A stretch of DNA of 64,000 nucleotides from the NCBI GenBank assembly GCA_036936605.1, contig JAUPFV010000001.1, forward strand, positions 76,279,910 through 76,343,909, read 5' to 3'. Of this stretch, positions 11,401 to 21,969 are shown piece by piece. The translations under genes and the position numbers were made by a program. Position 1 is the first letter of the stretch, and every line of letters starts with the position of its first letter. The stretch is from Limnanthes douglasii subsp. nivea. Taxonomy: Eukaryota; Streptophyta; Magnoliopsida; Brassicales; Limnanthaceae. Under the pieces are notes generated by a model that worked only from the letters and a program-made list of their open reading frames with translations, was not told where the DNA came from and searched no databases.

Positions 11401-12420
11401 CTTGAGTTCCACATTATTGCCTTCTTCAGAAATTTGTCCCAATGATATGATGTTATTACGTAGACTAGGTATATAATACACCTCTTGCATCATATTTTCT
11501 TCTCTATTTTTGGCCAAGAGTAAGGCCATTTCATCATCTTCCATCGCAGCCCAATTCGCCTCCGCTTCTTGTGTTTCCTTGTTTTCCTTGGTTTCTTGCA
11601 TTCTGAGGCGAAGTGACCATAGATATTACAGTTGAAGCATTTGATAACACTCTTGTCAAACTTTCCACGGCCTCTCTACCTTATAGATCTGTCACCATTG
11701 TTTCGCCTCAGCCATTCTTCACGCGTCAATAGAAGCTTTTTGTTGTCTCCTTCTTGTTTAGCCCATTCCTCTTCTGTCAACATGAGTTGAATCTCCTTCG
11801 TTTATGTCCTTCCTTTTACTCGTTCTTCATGTGCCTTGAGTGAACCCACAGCTTCTTCGACAATCATGCTCTCGATGTCTCCAAATTTCTCTAGTGTTGA
11901 AGTTATCTGTATGAATCTGGCAGGGACAACACGCAGAAGTTTCTTTACGACGTATGATTCTTCCATTGTTTCCCCCAAAGCTCGAATATTTGTAACGAGG
12001 CTATTCATTCTCATGTGAAAATCTTCAAAATTTTCATTGTCACCCATATTTAGCATTTCAAATTCAGATTTTAAGGTCTGAATCCGTGCCTTATTTGCTT
12101 TGTCTGCACCTTGGCATAATGTTCTTATCATATCTCAGGCGTCCTTCGCTGTTCCCTTGTTCGCAATTGAGAGCAATACATCTTCGGGAATTTCCTGATA
12201 CACCATTGCTAGCGCTATCTTATCTGTCTTCTCTTCGACAGCAACATTGGGATCTTTTGGCTCTACTGCATTCCAGACCCCTTGCGCTTGCATATACACT
12301 TTCATTTTGATAGCAAGCTGTATAATTACTTCTACCCAGCATTGGGTAGCTCAGGCCGTACGAACTTCATTTTCCTTTGTTCGCCTCCATCGTTAGTGAA
12401 ACAAATACGTCTGCCAAGAC
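8476..12420 (-). pseudogene. Copia 1 gag-pol, broken
   Basis: Read right to left: gag of the UBN2 type (12310-11802), a CCHC zinc knuckle near 11660-11610 (CFNCNIYGHFASEC), a frameshift, a pre-integrase region (RLWHARLEHVN at about 11270), integrase fragments (11292-10393, including RDVIFEE), reverse transcriptase (9966-9301, with the YVDD motif near 9430), and RNase H (9240-8673, ending in ADILTKGL). Stops and frameshifts separate almost every domain; for example two consecutive stops follow the reverse transcriptase near 9300. The element cannot move by itself, but its LTRs and primer site look usable in trans. Confidence 0.88.
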
Positions 12421-12440
12421 CTTTAGGCTATGATACCAAA

Positions 12441-12652
12441 TCTAGTCTCAAAACAGATTAATATACGCCGTTTTGAGACAACAGGGATAATGCTCAAGTC
12501 TCAAGACCAATTAATTTATTAGGTAATAGAGATGACTATTAAATAGTCAAAAGTTGAGTAGACAAAAAGACAGCACAAACTGAAAGGACAATGTGAAAAA
12601 GAAACGGACAAACTCGAAGGACACAATTAGAAGTTTGAGATTAAATGCAACA
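12441..12652 (-). repeat. Copia 1 5' LTR
   Basis: Paired with 8249-8460, and bounded by the primer-binding site (two-base spacer) and the TATTT duplication. Confidence 0.9.
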
Positions 12653-13889
12653 TATTTGGTCTTCTATATGTGTAAGATAGTAGGACATCGAGCTACCCAA
12701 ACACTTGGAAGAATATATTCCAGAATTTAAGAGAAAGTGACTTATTCTCTTAAATTTGCAAAAGTCACGTGTAAAATAGTTTCCTCCCTTTGCTCTTCAG
12801 GTTCCTAACATAAGAGAGGTATGCTTGTTTCTGTATAGGTAGAATTATCATATTCTGTTATAAGTGGTATTGCGTTACTGATTTCTCATATTGTTGCTTT
12901 ATTGACTTATAGGAATGGAGCTGTGCAGAGGCTGGTGAAGTACTAAAACAATATTTTGTACCAGATTGGCCACTGCTTGCTACTTACCTGATCAGTGAAG
13001 CAAGTCTTCAGAAATCTTCTAGATGGTACAACTATATCTCAGCCCTGCCTCAACAACCCTATTCGCTTTTGTACTGGTATAAATATGCATTCTTTGCTAA
13101 TTTACTTTATTTCTTTGAAAAGGGTCTTCTCTCAGCTTCTTCCATACAGCTTTTCTGTATAATTTCAGGACACGAGCGGAGCTAGATAGATATTTGGAAG
13201 CTTCGCAGATCAGAGAGCGGGCAATTGAACGAATTAATAATGTCACTGGAACGTATAACTTCTTTATGTCAGCTATATATTTCTTATTACTTGCTTTTAT
13301 ACTAGCATCCCCATTTTGAAATGGGCGGTTATATAACATGATGCGCTCATGCATAACTTGGTACTGAACCGTACTTCGAGCTGTATGTGCAGATATGAAG
13401 ATTTAAGGCTGAGAATATTCTCCAAACATACACAATTATTTCCCGAAGAGGTATTTCAGAATATATTAATGAGCTGCTGCTATTGATTTTTTCTGAAGAC
13501 TTCTATATTCTTTCAGAGGTTTCATATCTACTAAACTTGTGTGTGCATGTACAAATGATACTCATTTGAATGTGCAACACATTTCAGATTTTATCAGTCA
13601 ATAGCCAACTAACGAACTATTTGTATTTTCTTCGTTCTTCTTGTCTTGACTTTCCCAAAATGATATGAAATAAAGCATGAGCTAGTTAGATAGACTTCAA
13701 TATTACACCATTTACTAATATGAGACGACATCAGACGTTTTATATTTCCATTTGTGTGGTGGTTATCTACATAGGCATTTGACCAATCACTTGCATACAA
13801 TGCCTCCTTCACTTTGGGCTGTGTGTACTATGCAGGTATTCAACATGGAAACTTTCAAATGGTCGTTCGGTATACTTTTCTCACGCTTG

Positions 13890-14122
13890 GTAAGGAACCT
13901 ACTTTCTTGTTTGAAGTTGCTCCTTCACGCTTGGTCTGAATTATGCTACTGCATCTAAGATGTATAGTGTGGTCATATAAGGTCTAGCATGAACTGTAAA
14001 GCTTCCTAGTGTGGTGATATAAGGTCTAGCACGAACTTAAATATTTTTTAGAGGTAAATTTGTTCAATGGGATGCCTCCTGAAATTCAAGACGGAAAAAA
14101 AATTTGCTTAAAAAATTGAAGA
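13890..14122. other. 3' side of LSMT-like gene, no further exon
   Basis: A good GT donor follows exon 5, but no exon with the NHSC region is recognisable up to the tRNA gene or beyond to 16 kb. A short direct repeat of TCACGCTTGG occurs at 13881 and 13926. Confidence 0.4.
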
Positions 14123-14194
14123 TGCGTCTGCCGGGAGTCGAACCCGGGTCTATTGCTTGGAAGGCAATTATCCTAACCGTTGGACTACAAACAC
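14123..14194 (-). tRNA. tRNA-Gly (anticodon TCC)
   Basis: A 72-nt cloverleaf: D arm with GTCCAACGGTTAGGAT, anticodon loop CTTCCAA (TCC, reads GGA), variable loop, and T arm CCGGG-TTCGACT-CCCGG. The acceptor 3' strand CAGACGC pairs with GTGTTTG, giving two G-T pairs where the usual 5' strand is GCGTCTG, so two C-to-T changes have occurred. No intron. It should still fold, so it may be functional. Confidence 0.9.
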
Positions 14195-15060
14195 GGGTGA
14201 AAGAATGTTGTTTAGGTTGGTTTTAGTATTCACGATACTAGTTTTATTGACAAGAAATAATTTTTTTCGTCATGAAAAACACTAATTGTCTTTAAATTTT
14301 TCTTTTCATTTTATATAGCGACTTTTTTATTTATTTAAAGAGCTAGTCTATTTCTTTTATTAGACACCAAACAACTTATGAATTTCTTAGAAAACATATA
14401 TTATTTTAAGCTAGTATTTTTCAGGTTATACGTTGGACAACAACACAAAAGTGCGCTAAAAAGCTTGGAAATCTGGAAAACCTCACATAGTTGATACCTT
14501 ATACGTTTATGTTAATCCCTCACAGTCGCAGACAGATGAGCAAGACTTCCAGCTACTTATGTAATTTTACTAAGTAGAAGACTAAGAGATATAAAGAAAG
14601 GTGGATCAAAAGCAGTAAATTTACTAGAAGGATTGAAGAATTTATTTAAATGAATGAAATCTTCTTCTAAGAGTAGATGAAACTATTATTTGTACACTTG
14701 TTTACTTTAAGCTTCCGTAAAAAAGTAGCCAATATTTGGCCTTTTCTTTTCTCTGTTTCATGTATACAATTTTGATTGTATTGCAGTTCCTATTAAATAG
14801 GAGAAACATTTACACGATTTTGAATTGCTTATAGTATAGCTTATGTTAATGGATCATCTCTGTATGATCTTCAAGTATTTTAATACATATATATCCGGAG
14901 AGTCGGATTTTGAATTAATTAAATTATCTATTATTTTATTATTTTTGTTAATGTTTTCACTATCTCAATCAAATTTCGTTTTCGTCACTTATTTAATATC
15001 ATGTATACAAGAGTTAAATCACGCGCGATGTACACGAGACTAGCGATCTACGAAGCGCTG
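14195..15060. other. AT-rich intergenic sequence
   Basis: No gene, tRNA or clear repeat seen. The short open frame near 14843 looks like chance in AT-rich DNA. Confidence 0.4.
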
Positions 15061-15077
15061 ATAAATCATAAGCAAAA

Positions 15078-15343
15078 CTATCTAGTCATAATTGATATGG
15101 ATCAACTGAAGTTGGTTACAATTCGGAGCATAAATATGAAGAAGTATGAAGCAGTACCAAAACTATCTAGTTATACTTGATATGGATCAACTGACGTTGG
15201 TTACAATCCGGAGCATAGATATGAAGAAGTATGAAGCAGTACCAGAGTTAGTCCTTCCGAAGAATCTTCTCAAGGACTATGGTGTTATTGATAAGGACCG
15301 AATTATTCGATCCGCACATCGGACCGATAAAGTCTTGGACTGA
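15078..15343 (+). repeat. 84-bp tandem duplication with a short open frame
   Basis: A unit containing ATGGATCAACTGA(A/C)GTTGG and GAAGTATGAAGCAGTACCA is present twice (about 15078-15161 and 15163-15245). The following frame reads through KNLLKDYGVIDKDRIIR to a stop at 15343. I do not recognise the protein; it could be an exon scrap. Confidence 0.45.
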
Positions 15344-16020
15344 AATTTGCTTGGTTGTATAAAGTCAATAAATGTGTAATATTAAGGGTATCTCATGTAA
15401 TAAGAAATAATTGTGATTAGTACTAGTAAACTAATAAGGTGGAATAACCCATTATGAATTATTCATGTAGGCCCATTAACCATGTAAACCTAAGACCAAT
15501 ATCACTACTATATAAAGCCTTCTACCTTTTTAAGGAATGAAGACATTGATTACGACCATCCTTTTTTTTATATATTCTCTCTCTAGAATTCGCATGTTAA
15601 CTTTTCTCTCTAAACATCTGTGCAACTTTGTTCGAAATATACTTTATACAATTTCTCCCCGGATATTTTTGAAGTAATTAGAACTAGTAAAATATTGGAC
15701 CAGTACTTACTTTGTAATATAAATCCAGCAAATATGTAACATTGGACGTGTTTTATGTAACAAAGAGTATATATGTTTTAACTTAGTGAGTTAATGGGTG
15801 GATTAGCTAAAAATAGACTAATTGTATAGACCCAAAGACCCACCATCATAAATATACAAGGTAATATATTTTTCTTGGAAATGGTGAATATTTTTTGTTA
15901 TATTACTATTTTTAATAGTTTTTGTGTATAAAACTCTCATGTTAAGAATCTTTCTAAACTAATGTGTGACCCCCAAAATATTCAGGATCCATTTGCCCTG
16001 CGAATAGTTTTAGGAGTAAT
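15344..16020. repeat. Two diverged copies of a ~360-bp sequence
   Basis: Segments at about 15350-15690 and 15710-16020 align loosely. Both contain AATRTGTAAYATT, a CATGTAAYAA-type segment, a GTGGATTAG/GTGGAATAA segment and a later CATGTTAA. They resemble a decayed pair of LTR-like or solo-LTR units. No coding domain lies between them, so the type is uncertain. Confidence 0.3.
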
Positions 16021-16676
16021 TAGTGGTGACCATGGTGGGAGCTTAGTTTGGTAGCCAAATATAATATCCAAAACCAATAAGACACTAATCTCGACTTCAG
16101 ATTTATGTGAGAGATGAATGCTCAAATGCAGGCAGATCCTGTTGTGGTTACAAAATGAATGATAACTAGATATGGTTTTGGTCTCTTAGCAGACGGTGCT
16201 TAAACGCGACAATACCTCAAAGAGAAAAAATATCTTGATCTCGTAAGATCAATTGCTGGATGAAATTACTGCACTAAATGCTCAGAAAAAGACAATGGTT
16301 ACATGTTCGAGAAAGGTTTGATAAGAAATTCGAAAAGATATAAATAGAGAATATTCTTCTAAGGATGATGATGTTGATTACGAATATCTACAATTTATTT
16401 AAATAAAAAACTTGAAAAGTAAATCAATTTAATTTTTACAAAATTAACAACGACCGAAACCTATGGCTGTCAATATCATCGTAAGCCATGACGTCATTGT
16501 GCTTACTTTATCATTCTCGAGCTATGGCTGTACTAGTTGACAACAAACTATGGTTGTGTTGTTGACAGTTGTTTGCGCTGTTACCCAGCAAACTATCGCA
16601 TATCTGTTTTGTATTTGTTGCAGTCTCGCATCTTTGTATAACCTATTTCTCATGTATAATATGTCTCACATCATGT
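16021..16676. repeat. Spacer ending in a TCTCGCAT-motif segment
   Basis: No gene recognised. The last ~180 bases contain the TCTCGCATCT and TCTCACATCA motifs that continue beyond the Copia element at 21362-24600, so Copia 2 landed inside that motif-rich region. Confidence 0.45.
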
Positions 16677-16681
16677 ATAAT

Positions 16682-16955
16682 TGTTACAAAACAAAGAGAG
16701 AAGTAGCCGCAGGAAACAGCTAGGGTTTTGTGTTTATTAGAAAATGTTCATTTTTGTATTGAACTGTATTATTTTATCATGCAAACCCAAGTAAGGCTCT
16801 CAATATATAGAGAACTTAGAGGCATATACAAGGAAACTTAATACACTGAATATTCTAACAATATTCAAACATGACAAACATTTTTAATACTATGCAGCGT
16901 GAATGTGTTACATGTTAGCGCACTAAAAATATGTTATTGCGTGAATATTCTAACA
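16682..16955 (-). repeat. Copia 2 3' LTR
   Basis: Pairs with 21088-21361. Minus-strand ends are TGTTAG...GTAACA. Confidence 0.9.
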
Positions 16956-19900
16956 CTCCCCCTCAAGTTGTGTAGTGGGATCACCAATACCCAACTTGGA
17001 TAAAACTGATTCGAATGTTCTTGCAATAACCGCTTTTGTCAGGATGTCTGCCAGTTGGTCTCTAACAAACGGAAGTTCGACTGTCCCATCTTCAATATTT
17101 TCTTTTATGAAGTGCCTATCTATTTCAACGTGCAACTTTATTATCGCACATTAACTGAGTTGGACACTTCAGAGGGGATCTGATTTCTTTCATTATCTTC
17201 TTTAACCAAAGTATCTCGGTGATTCCCTTAACGATTCCTCTAAATTTTGATTCAGCACTTGACAGTGATACTAATTTTTGTTTCTTACTCCTCCAAGTCA
17301 CCAAGTTACCTCCAAGAAGAGTAAAGTAGATAGCAGTTGATCGCTTGTCTTTAGGATTCCCTCCCCAATCAGCATCTGTGAATACTTCAACATCAAGGTG
17401 TCAATTTCTCTTAAAAATTATGCCTCTTCCTGGTGTGCCTTTGAGATATCGAATAATCCTCATTATTGCCTCCATATGGTGTTCTTGAGGATGATGCATG
17501 AATTGGCTAACTACTCCCACCGCGTATGCAATGTCGGGTCGTGTGTGAGCCAGGTAAATCAATTTTCCCACCAACCTTTGGTACCTTTCTTTACTCGCTG
17601 GTCTGGCCCCTTCAATTATCTTTAGTTTGTGATTCACAACCATAAGAGTGTCATTTGTTTTGCAATCCACCATGCCAACTTCAGCTAATAAATCCAATAT
17701 ATATTTCCGTTGGGAGATATAAATCCCTCCTCTTGACCTAAGAACCTCGATTCCTAGGAAATACTTCAATCCCCCAAGGTCTTTCATTTTGAACTCCTTG
17801 AAGAGGTTTTTCCTAAGAGATCTAATTTCTTCTTCGTCATTCCCCGTTATAATCATATCGTCGACATATATTATAAGACAAGTGACTAATTCTCCTCTCT
17901 TTTTATAAAACAAGGTATGATCCCCATTACTCTGTTTGTAGTTATATTGCTTCATTGCCATTGTAAATCTCCCAAACCAAGCACGAGGAGACTGTTTGGG
18001 CCCATATAATGCCTTTTTCAGTTTACATACCTCATTTTCTTGAAAACCATCAGAGAACACTGGTAGAGGTTCCATATATACCTCTTCTTCCAAGTCTCCA
18101 TGTAAGAAATCATTCTTTACATCAAATTGATGAAGAGGCCAGTCGTTATTCGCGGCTATTGAAAGTAAAACTCTGATAGTGTCAATCTTTGCAACCGGAG
18201 AGAATGTTTCAGAGTAGTCTATACCATATGTTTGTGCATATCCTTTGGCAACCAATCTTGCCTTGTGTCGCTCAATGGTGCCATCAGATTTATATTTTAT
18301 ATTAAACACCCATCTACACCCGACTGCTTTCTTCCCTTATGGTAACACACAATTCTCTCATGTACCATTCTTTTTTAGAGCTTCCATTTCGGTATTCATT
18401 ACCTCATGCCATTCAGTCGTCTTCTTAGCTTCATGAGCTGTTTTAGGGATTTGTTCAGAGAGAAGAGTAGCTGAAAACGCTTTTGCAATCTTCGTAATTC
18501 CTTTCCTGTCCGTTTTTACCGGATATGTAGAAGCACGAGGAACCCCTCTATTTTTTCTTGGGAGAAGAACCAGAGTTTGAGTTTCAACAAATGAACTTCC
18601 TGAAATGTTATGGTCAGTAGTATTTTGTGAATTATGACATTGTAAATTGTTTACCTCTTGATGGACATTTTCTTCGGTTGATTCCCAAGTAGTATCCATG
18701 ACATTTATTTCTTGTTGGACATTGTATTCGGGAGAATCATTGGTGGTAAGAACTGCATCGTCAGTCTCCTTTATGTTGGAAGAGGTGTGTTCGGTGGCGC
18801 CATCTACCAACTCTGTCGGCACATCCTCAAAGTAACTTTCATATAGCAACCAGTCGAGTGATTCAATTACTTTCTCTCCCTGAGCACGATATTGGTGGTC
18901 AAAAAAATATTCGGATTCTAAGAAGTCATAGTCCATGGTGACATGGATTCGACGAGTAGCCGGATTGTAACACCGATAACCTATTTGATGGACACCATAT
19001 CCAACGAATACACACTTTTCAGCACACAGATTAAGTTTGTTTCGACTAGTTTTAGGGATATGAACAAACATCGAACAACCAAAGACACGAGGTGGTAAGG
19101 TCATAACATATGGAATTGTAACTTGGGTGGTAAGCACTTGTAATGGAGTTTTATTTCCTAGACATCGGGTTGGTAGACGATTTGCAAGATACGTGGCTGT
19201 AGCAAGAGCTTCTGGCCAAAGAGAATGAGGAACTCTAGATTCAATCATAATAGCACGAGTTTTTTCAAGTAAAGTATGATTTTTTCGTTCTGAAGTACCG
19301 TTTTGTTGAGGTGTGTTTGGACAAGTGGTTTGATGGATAAGACCATTTGTTTTGAAAAAATTATGCATTGTTTGGTTGAAAAACTCTGTTCCATTATCAG
19401 AACGGAGAATCTGTATTTTTTTCCAAATTGAGTCAAAATCATTTTGTAAACAACAAAAAAATATTTCTAGTACTTCCGATTTATGTTTTATGAAGTATAT
19501 CCAAGTCATTCTTGAGAAATCATCCACAAATAAAACAAAGTATCTGATTTTATTGATAGTGTAATTTGGTGCTGGACCCCAAACATCAAAATGGATTAGC
19601 TGAAAAAAAACATCAACTCTAGTATTACTTTGATTAAATGAGACCCTCCTTGTTGAGTACCACGCCCTATGATCTCCTTCGTACGAATGTCCTGCCAAAT
19701 GCAAAAAAAAGATACATAAGAACCACACAGTTGAGTTGTTTTGTCACTTGACTAACATATAATTACTTTAAGGATAGTAAAGGAATGTAGATGCAGTTTT
19801 TAATTTTATTTTTTTCCGGAAAAATAATTGAACCTCCCCCTTTGACTTCACAAATTTCTCCACTAACAGTCTCAATATGGGACTTCTTTGGAGATGACAT

Positions 19901-21060
19901 GTCACCAAAATCTTTAGGATCATAAGACATGGTGTCCGTGGCCCCGCAATCAAAGATCCAATTCATTGATTTCTCAAACCCTTTACCTCCAAGTTTTTCA
20001 TAGGATTTCGCCGCCATTCCTCCAAAACCAGTGCCACTTCCTTGCTCATTTTTAGTCGGATCTTCACCGCCACTTGTAGACGAAACCCGTTTGACAGATC
20101 TGAAATGCTAGTTATTTTTCTCCTTATGACCGTCCTCCCACCATTCTGGATAGCCAACCAGCTGGAAGCACGTCTCTTTAGTGTGTTTCTTCATCCCACA
20201 ATGAGTGCAATACAACTTGGGTTTATCTTTTTTCTATTTGGATCAGAATTTATACCTCTGTGCAGAATCTTTAGCAGCCAAACCCATTCCAATTTCAATC
20301 GAGTCACTATCAGAAGAACTTGATTTTAGTATATTAAGTCTGGCCACTTCCCTTCGTATTATAGCATATGCTGTTTCCACATAAGGAAGAGGATTCTTTT
20401 TCAGGATATCTCTCTTGACTGGTTCCAGCTTGTCATTAATCACCATTAGCAATTGATACAGTCTTTGTTCTTGAGTCTTCTTATTATAGATCTGAATGTC
20501 TTCTGGGTCTTTCATAGGGTTCGGATCTCGCCTATCTATAGACATCCAGATGTTCTGCAGTTTGTTCCACAAGTCTTCTAGTGTATCAGACCTTTGCCTT
20601 AATGAATTAGCCCTCTTATGAAGGTCAAACACCTGTAACGAATCTGTACCAGAACCGTATGTGGTGGCTAACCCATCCCAGAGGGCTTTTGCAGTGGGAT
20701 ATTGCGAGACATTATTCACCAAGCTGGATTCAAGATTCTTGATAATCTATGTGAAAATACATTGATCATCTTGTTCCCACCTTGTATATGTTTTGTCAGT
20801 TTTGGATAGAGGTGTCAGCTCCCCTGTAATATGAGAACCTCTCCCCCTCTCCTAAATTGCTTTCTTCATCAGGTTTTCCCATAGGGCATAGTTGTCACCA
20901 CCGAGTTTAATCCCTAGGGATAAATTCTCGGGGTTAGTTGTTTGTTGTTGTGTTCCGAGACCATTTCTCAGAATGGCAGCAATCTGCATTATTAATTCAT
21001 CAGGGATTTGACTGATCACGACTTCATTGCCAATTGTATTTGTTGAGGATGTTCAGAATT
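16950..21060 (-). pseudogene. Copia 2 gag-pol, broken
   Basis: Read right to left: gag (20.9-20.24 kb), zinc knuckle CTHCGMKKHTKETC near 20200 (sequence partly frameshifted), protease with FDCGATD near 19950 (Cys where Ser or Thr is usual after the catalytic Asp), integrase core 19640-19000 (DVWG, LRSDNG, ERKN), reverse transcriptase with YVDD near 17870, and a partial RNase H ending near 16950. Compared with Copia 3 it has lost about 215 bp holding the pre-integrase zinc-finger region (junction near 19645) and about 60 bp in RNase H (near 17135). Stops and shifts also occur, for example at about 18340. It is inactive. Confidence 0.88.
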
Positions 21061-21087
21061 CCCAGAATCACACGTGCTCTAATACCA

Positions 21088-21361
21088 TATTAAAAAACAA
21101 AGAGAGAATTAGCCGCAAGAAGCGGCTAGGATTTTGTGTTTATTAGAAAATGTTCCTTTTTGTATTGAACTGTTTTATTTTATCATGCAAACCCAAGTAA
21201 GACTCTCAATATATAGAGAACTTAGAGGCCTATACAAGGAAACTTAATACACTAAATATTCTAACAATATCCAAACATGACAAACATTTTTAATACTATG
21301 CAGCATGAATGTGTTACATGCTAGCGCACTAAAAACATGTTATTGCATGAATATACTAACA
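21088..21361 (-). repeat. Copia 2 5' LTR
   Basis: Pairs with 16682-16955 and lies directly against the primer-binding site. Confidence 0.9.
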
Positions 21362-21574
21362 ATAATATGTATCGAATTTTTACATCAATGATAGTCTCGT
21401 ATCTAGTTATTTAATTATGAATAGTCTCGCATTATTAAACTATTTTTATTTTAAAATTATATATCAAACAAAAAGATAAATGATAGCTGAGTTACGTGAT
21501 TTTTTTTATTACACGACCTTGGTAAAAAACTATCTCTACGTCTTTGTGATTTAAAACCGAATGACATAGTACTA

Positions 21575-21850
21575 ATTCTATCAAAAACCAACCAGAAGCA
21601 GTCAACCAACCAAAGTACTGATAAAACGTCCAACTTCAAGTGATCTCACGTGTTAACCAACCAAAACACCAAGTGATCACCAGTCAACCAACCAGAACAT
21701 CAAGTAATAAAACTAGTCAACCAGTCAGAACACCAACACCAAATCATTCTACTGGTCAACCAATAAGAGCACAAATACCACAAGCACACCAACCAAAACC
21801 ATAACTAGTCAGCCCATAACCAAAATAACCCCAACCAGGATAACCCAAAT
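21575..21850. repeat. CAACCAACCAGA-type degenerate repeat
   Basis: About eight diverged copies of a 25-40 bp unit with core GTCAACCAACCAGAACA. No coding signal. Confidence 0.55.
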
Positions 21851-21969
21851 GGTTAACCCCACAAAAGCGCAAAGAGAACCATCACAATTTTCTATAACTA
21901 AAAAAGTGCATACTTCAAATAATAAGATTAAGATAAGTAAGGAATAAAATAATATCGAAACGATACAAT

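Larger units (their letters stand above)
8249..12652 (-). mobile_element. Copia LTR retrotransposon 1 (complete ends, minus strand)
   Basis: Two 212-bp LTRs (8249-8460 and 12441-12652), flanked by the 5-bp target duplication TATTT at 8244-8248 and 12653-12657. The 5' LTR is the right one. Next to it is a primer site TGGTATCATAGC (12438-12427), complementary to initiator Met tRNA. The polypurine tract AGGAGAGAGAG abuts the left LTR at 8461. The LTRs differ at about 8 of 212 positions by eye, so the insertion is fairly recent. It sits in intron 1 of the LSMT-like gene, antisense to it. Confidence 0.93.
7707..13889 (+). pseudogene. Rubisco-LSMT-like SET-domain lysine methyltransferase, truncated and interrupted
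   Basis: Chloroplast SET-domain methyltransferase family (Rubisco large subunit/aldolase lysine methyltransferase-like). Exons by eye: 7707-8078 (transit peptide, then GERGLVALKNIRTGENLLFV), 12913-13076 (EWSCAEAGEVL...), 13169-13252 (TRAELDRYLEASQI), 13393-13450 (YEDLRLRIFSKH) and 13836-13889 (VFNMETFKWSFGILFSRL). All have GT-AG junctions and compatible phases. The C-terminal exons that should carry the NHSC-type AdoMet site and the tyrosine are absent, so the product would lack catalysis. The 5' end is also replaced: the stub at 39187 starts MAETLRTF, while here the first codons differ before VVLP. Intron 1 contains a 4.4-kb Copia element on the opposite strand. Exons themselves are clean, which suggests recent decay. 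Confidence 0.8.
16682..21361 (-). mobile_element. Copia LTR retrotransposon 2 (complete ends, minus strand)
   Basis: 274-bp LTRs at 16682-16955 and 21088-21361, with the 5-bp target duplication ATAAT at 16677-16681 and 21362-21366. The primer site TGGTATTAGAGC (21086-21075) is Met-tRNA type. A purine tract (complement of CTCCCCCTC) abuts the left LTR at 16956. LTRs differ at about 18 of 274 positions by eye, older than Copia 1. It is closely related to Copia 3 at 39.7-44.5 kb. Confidence 0.93.

Noticed and set aside
14195..16500. Organelle DNA insertion (plastid or mitochondrial)
   Set aside because: No organelle gene or typical organelle tRNA sequence recognised; the tRNAs in the window are of nuclear type.
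20042..20323. Plus-strand frames across Copia 2 and Copia 3 gag (also 43257-43674)
   Set aside because: Shadows of the minus-strand gag-pol.
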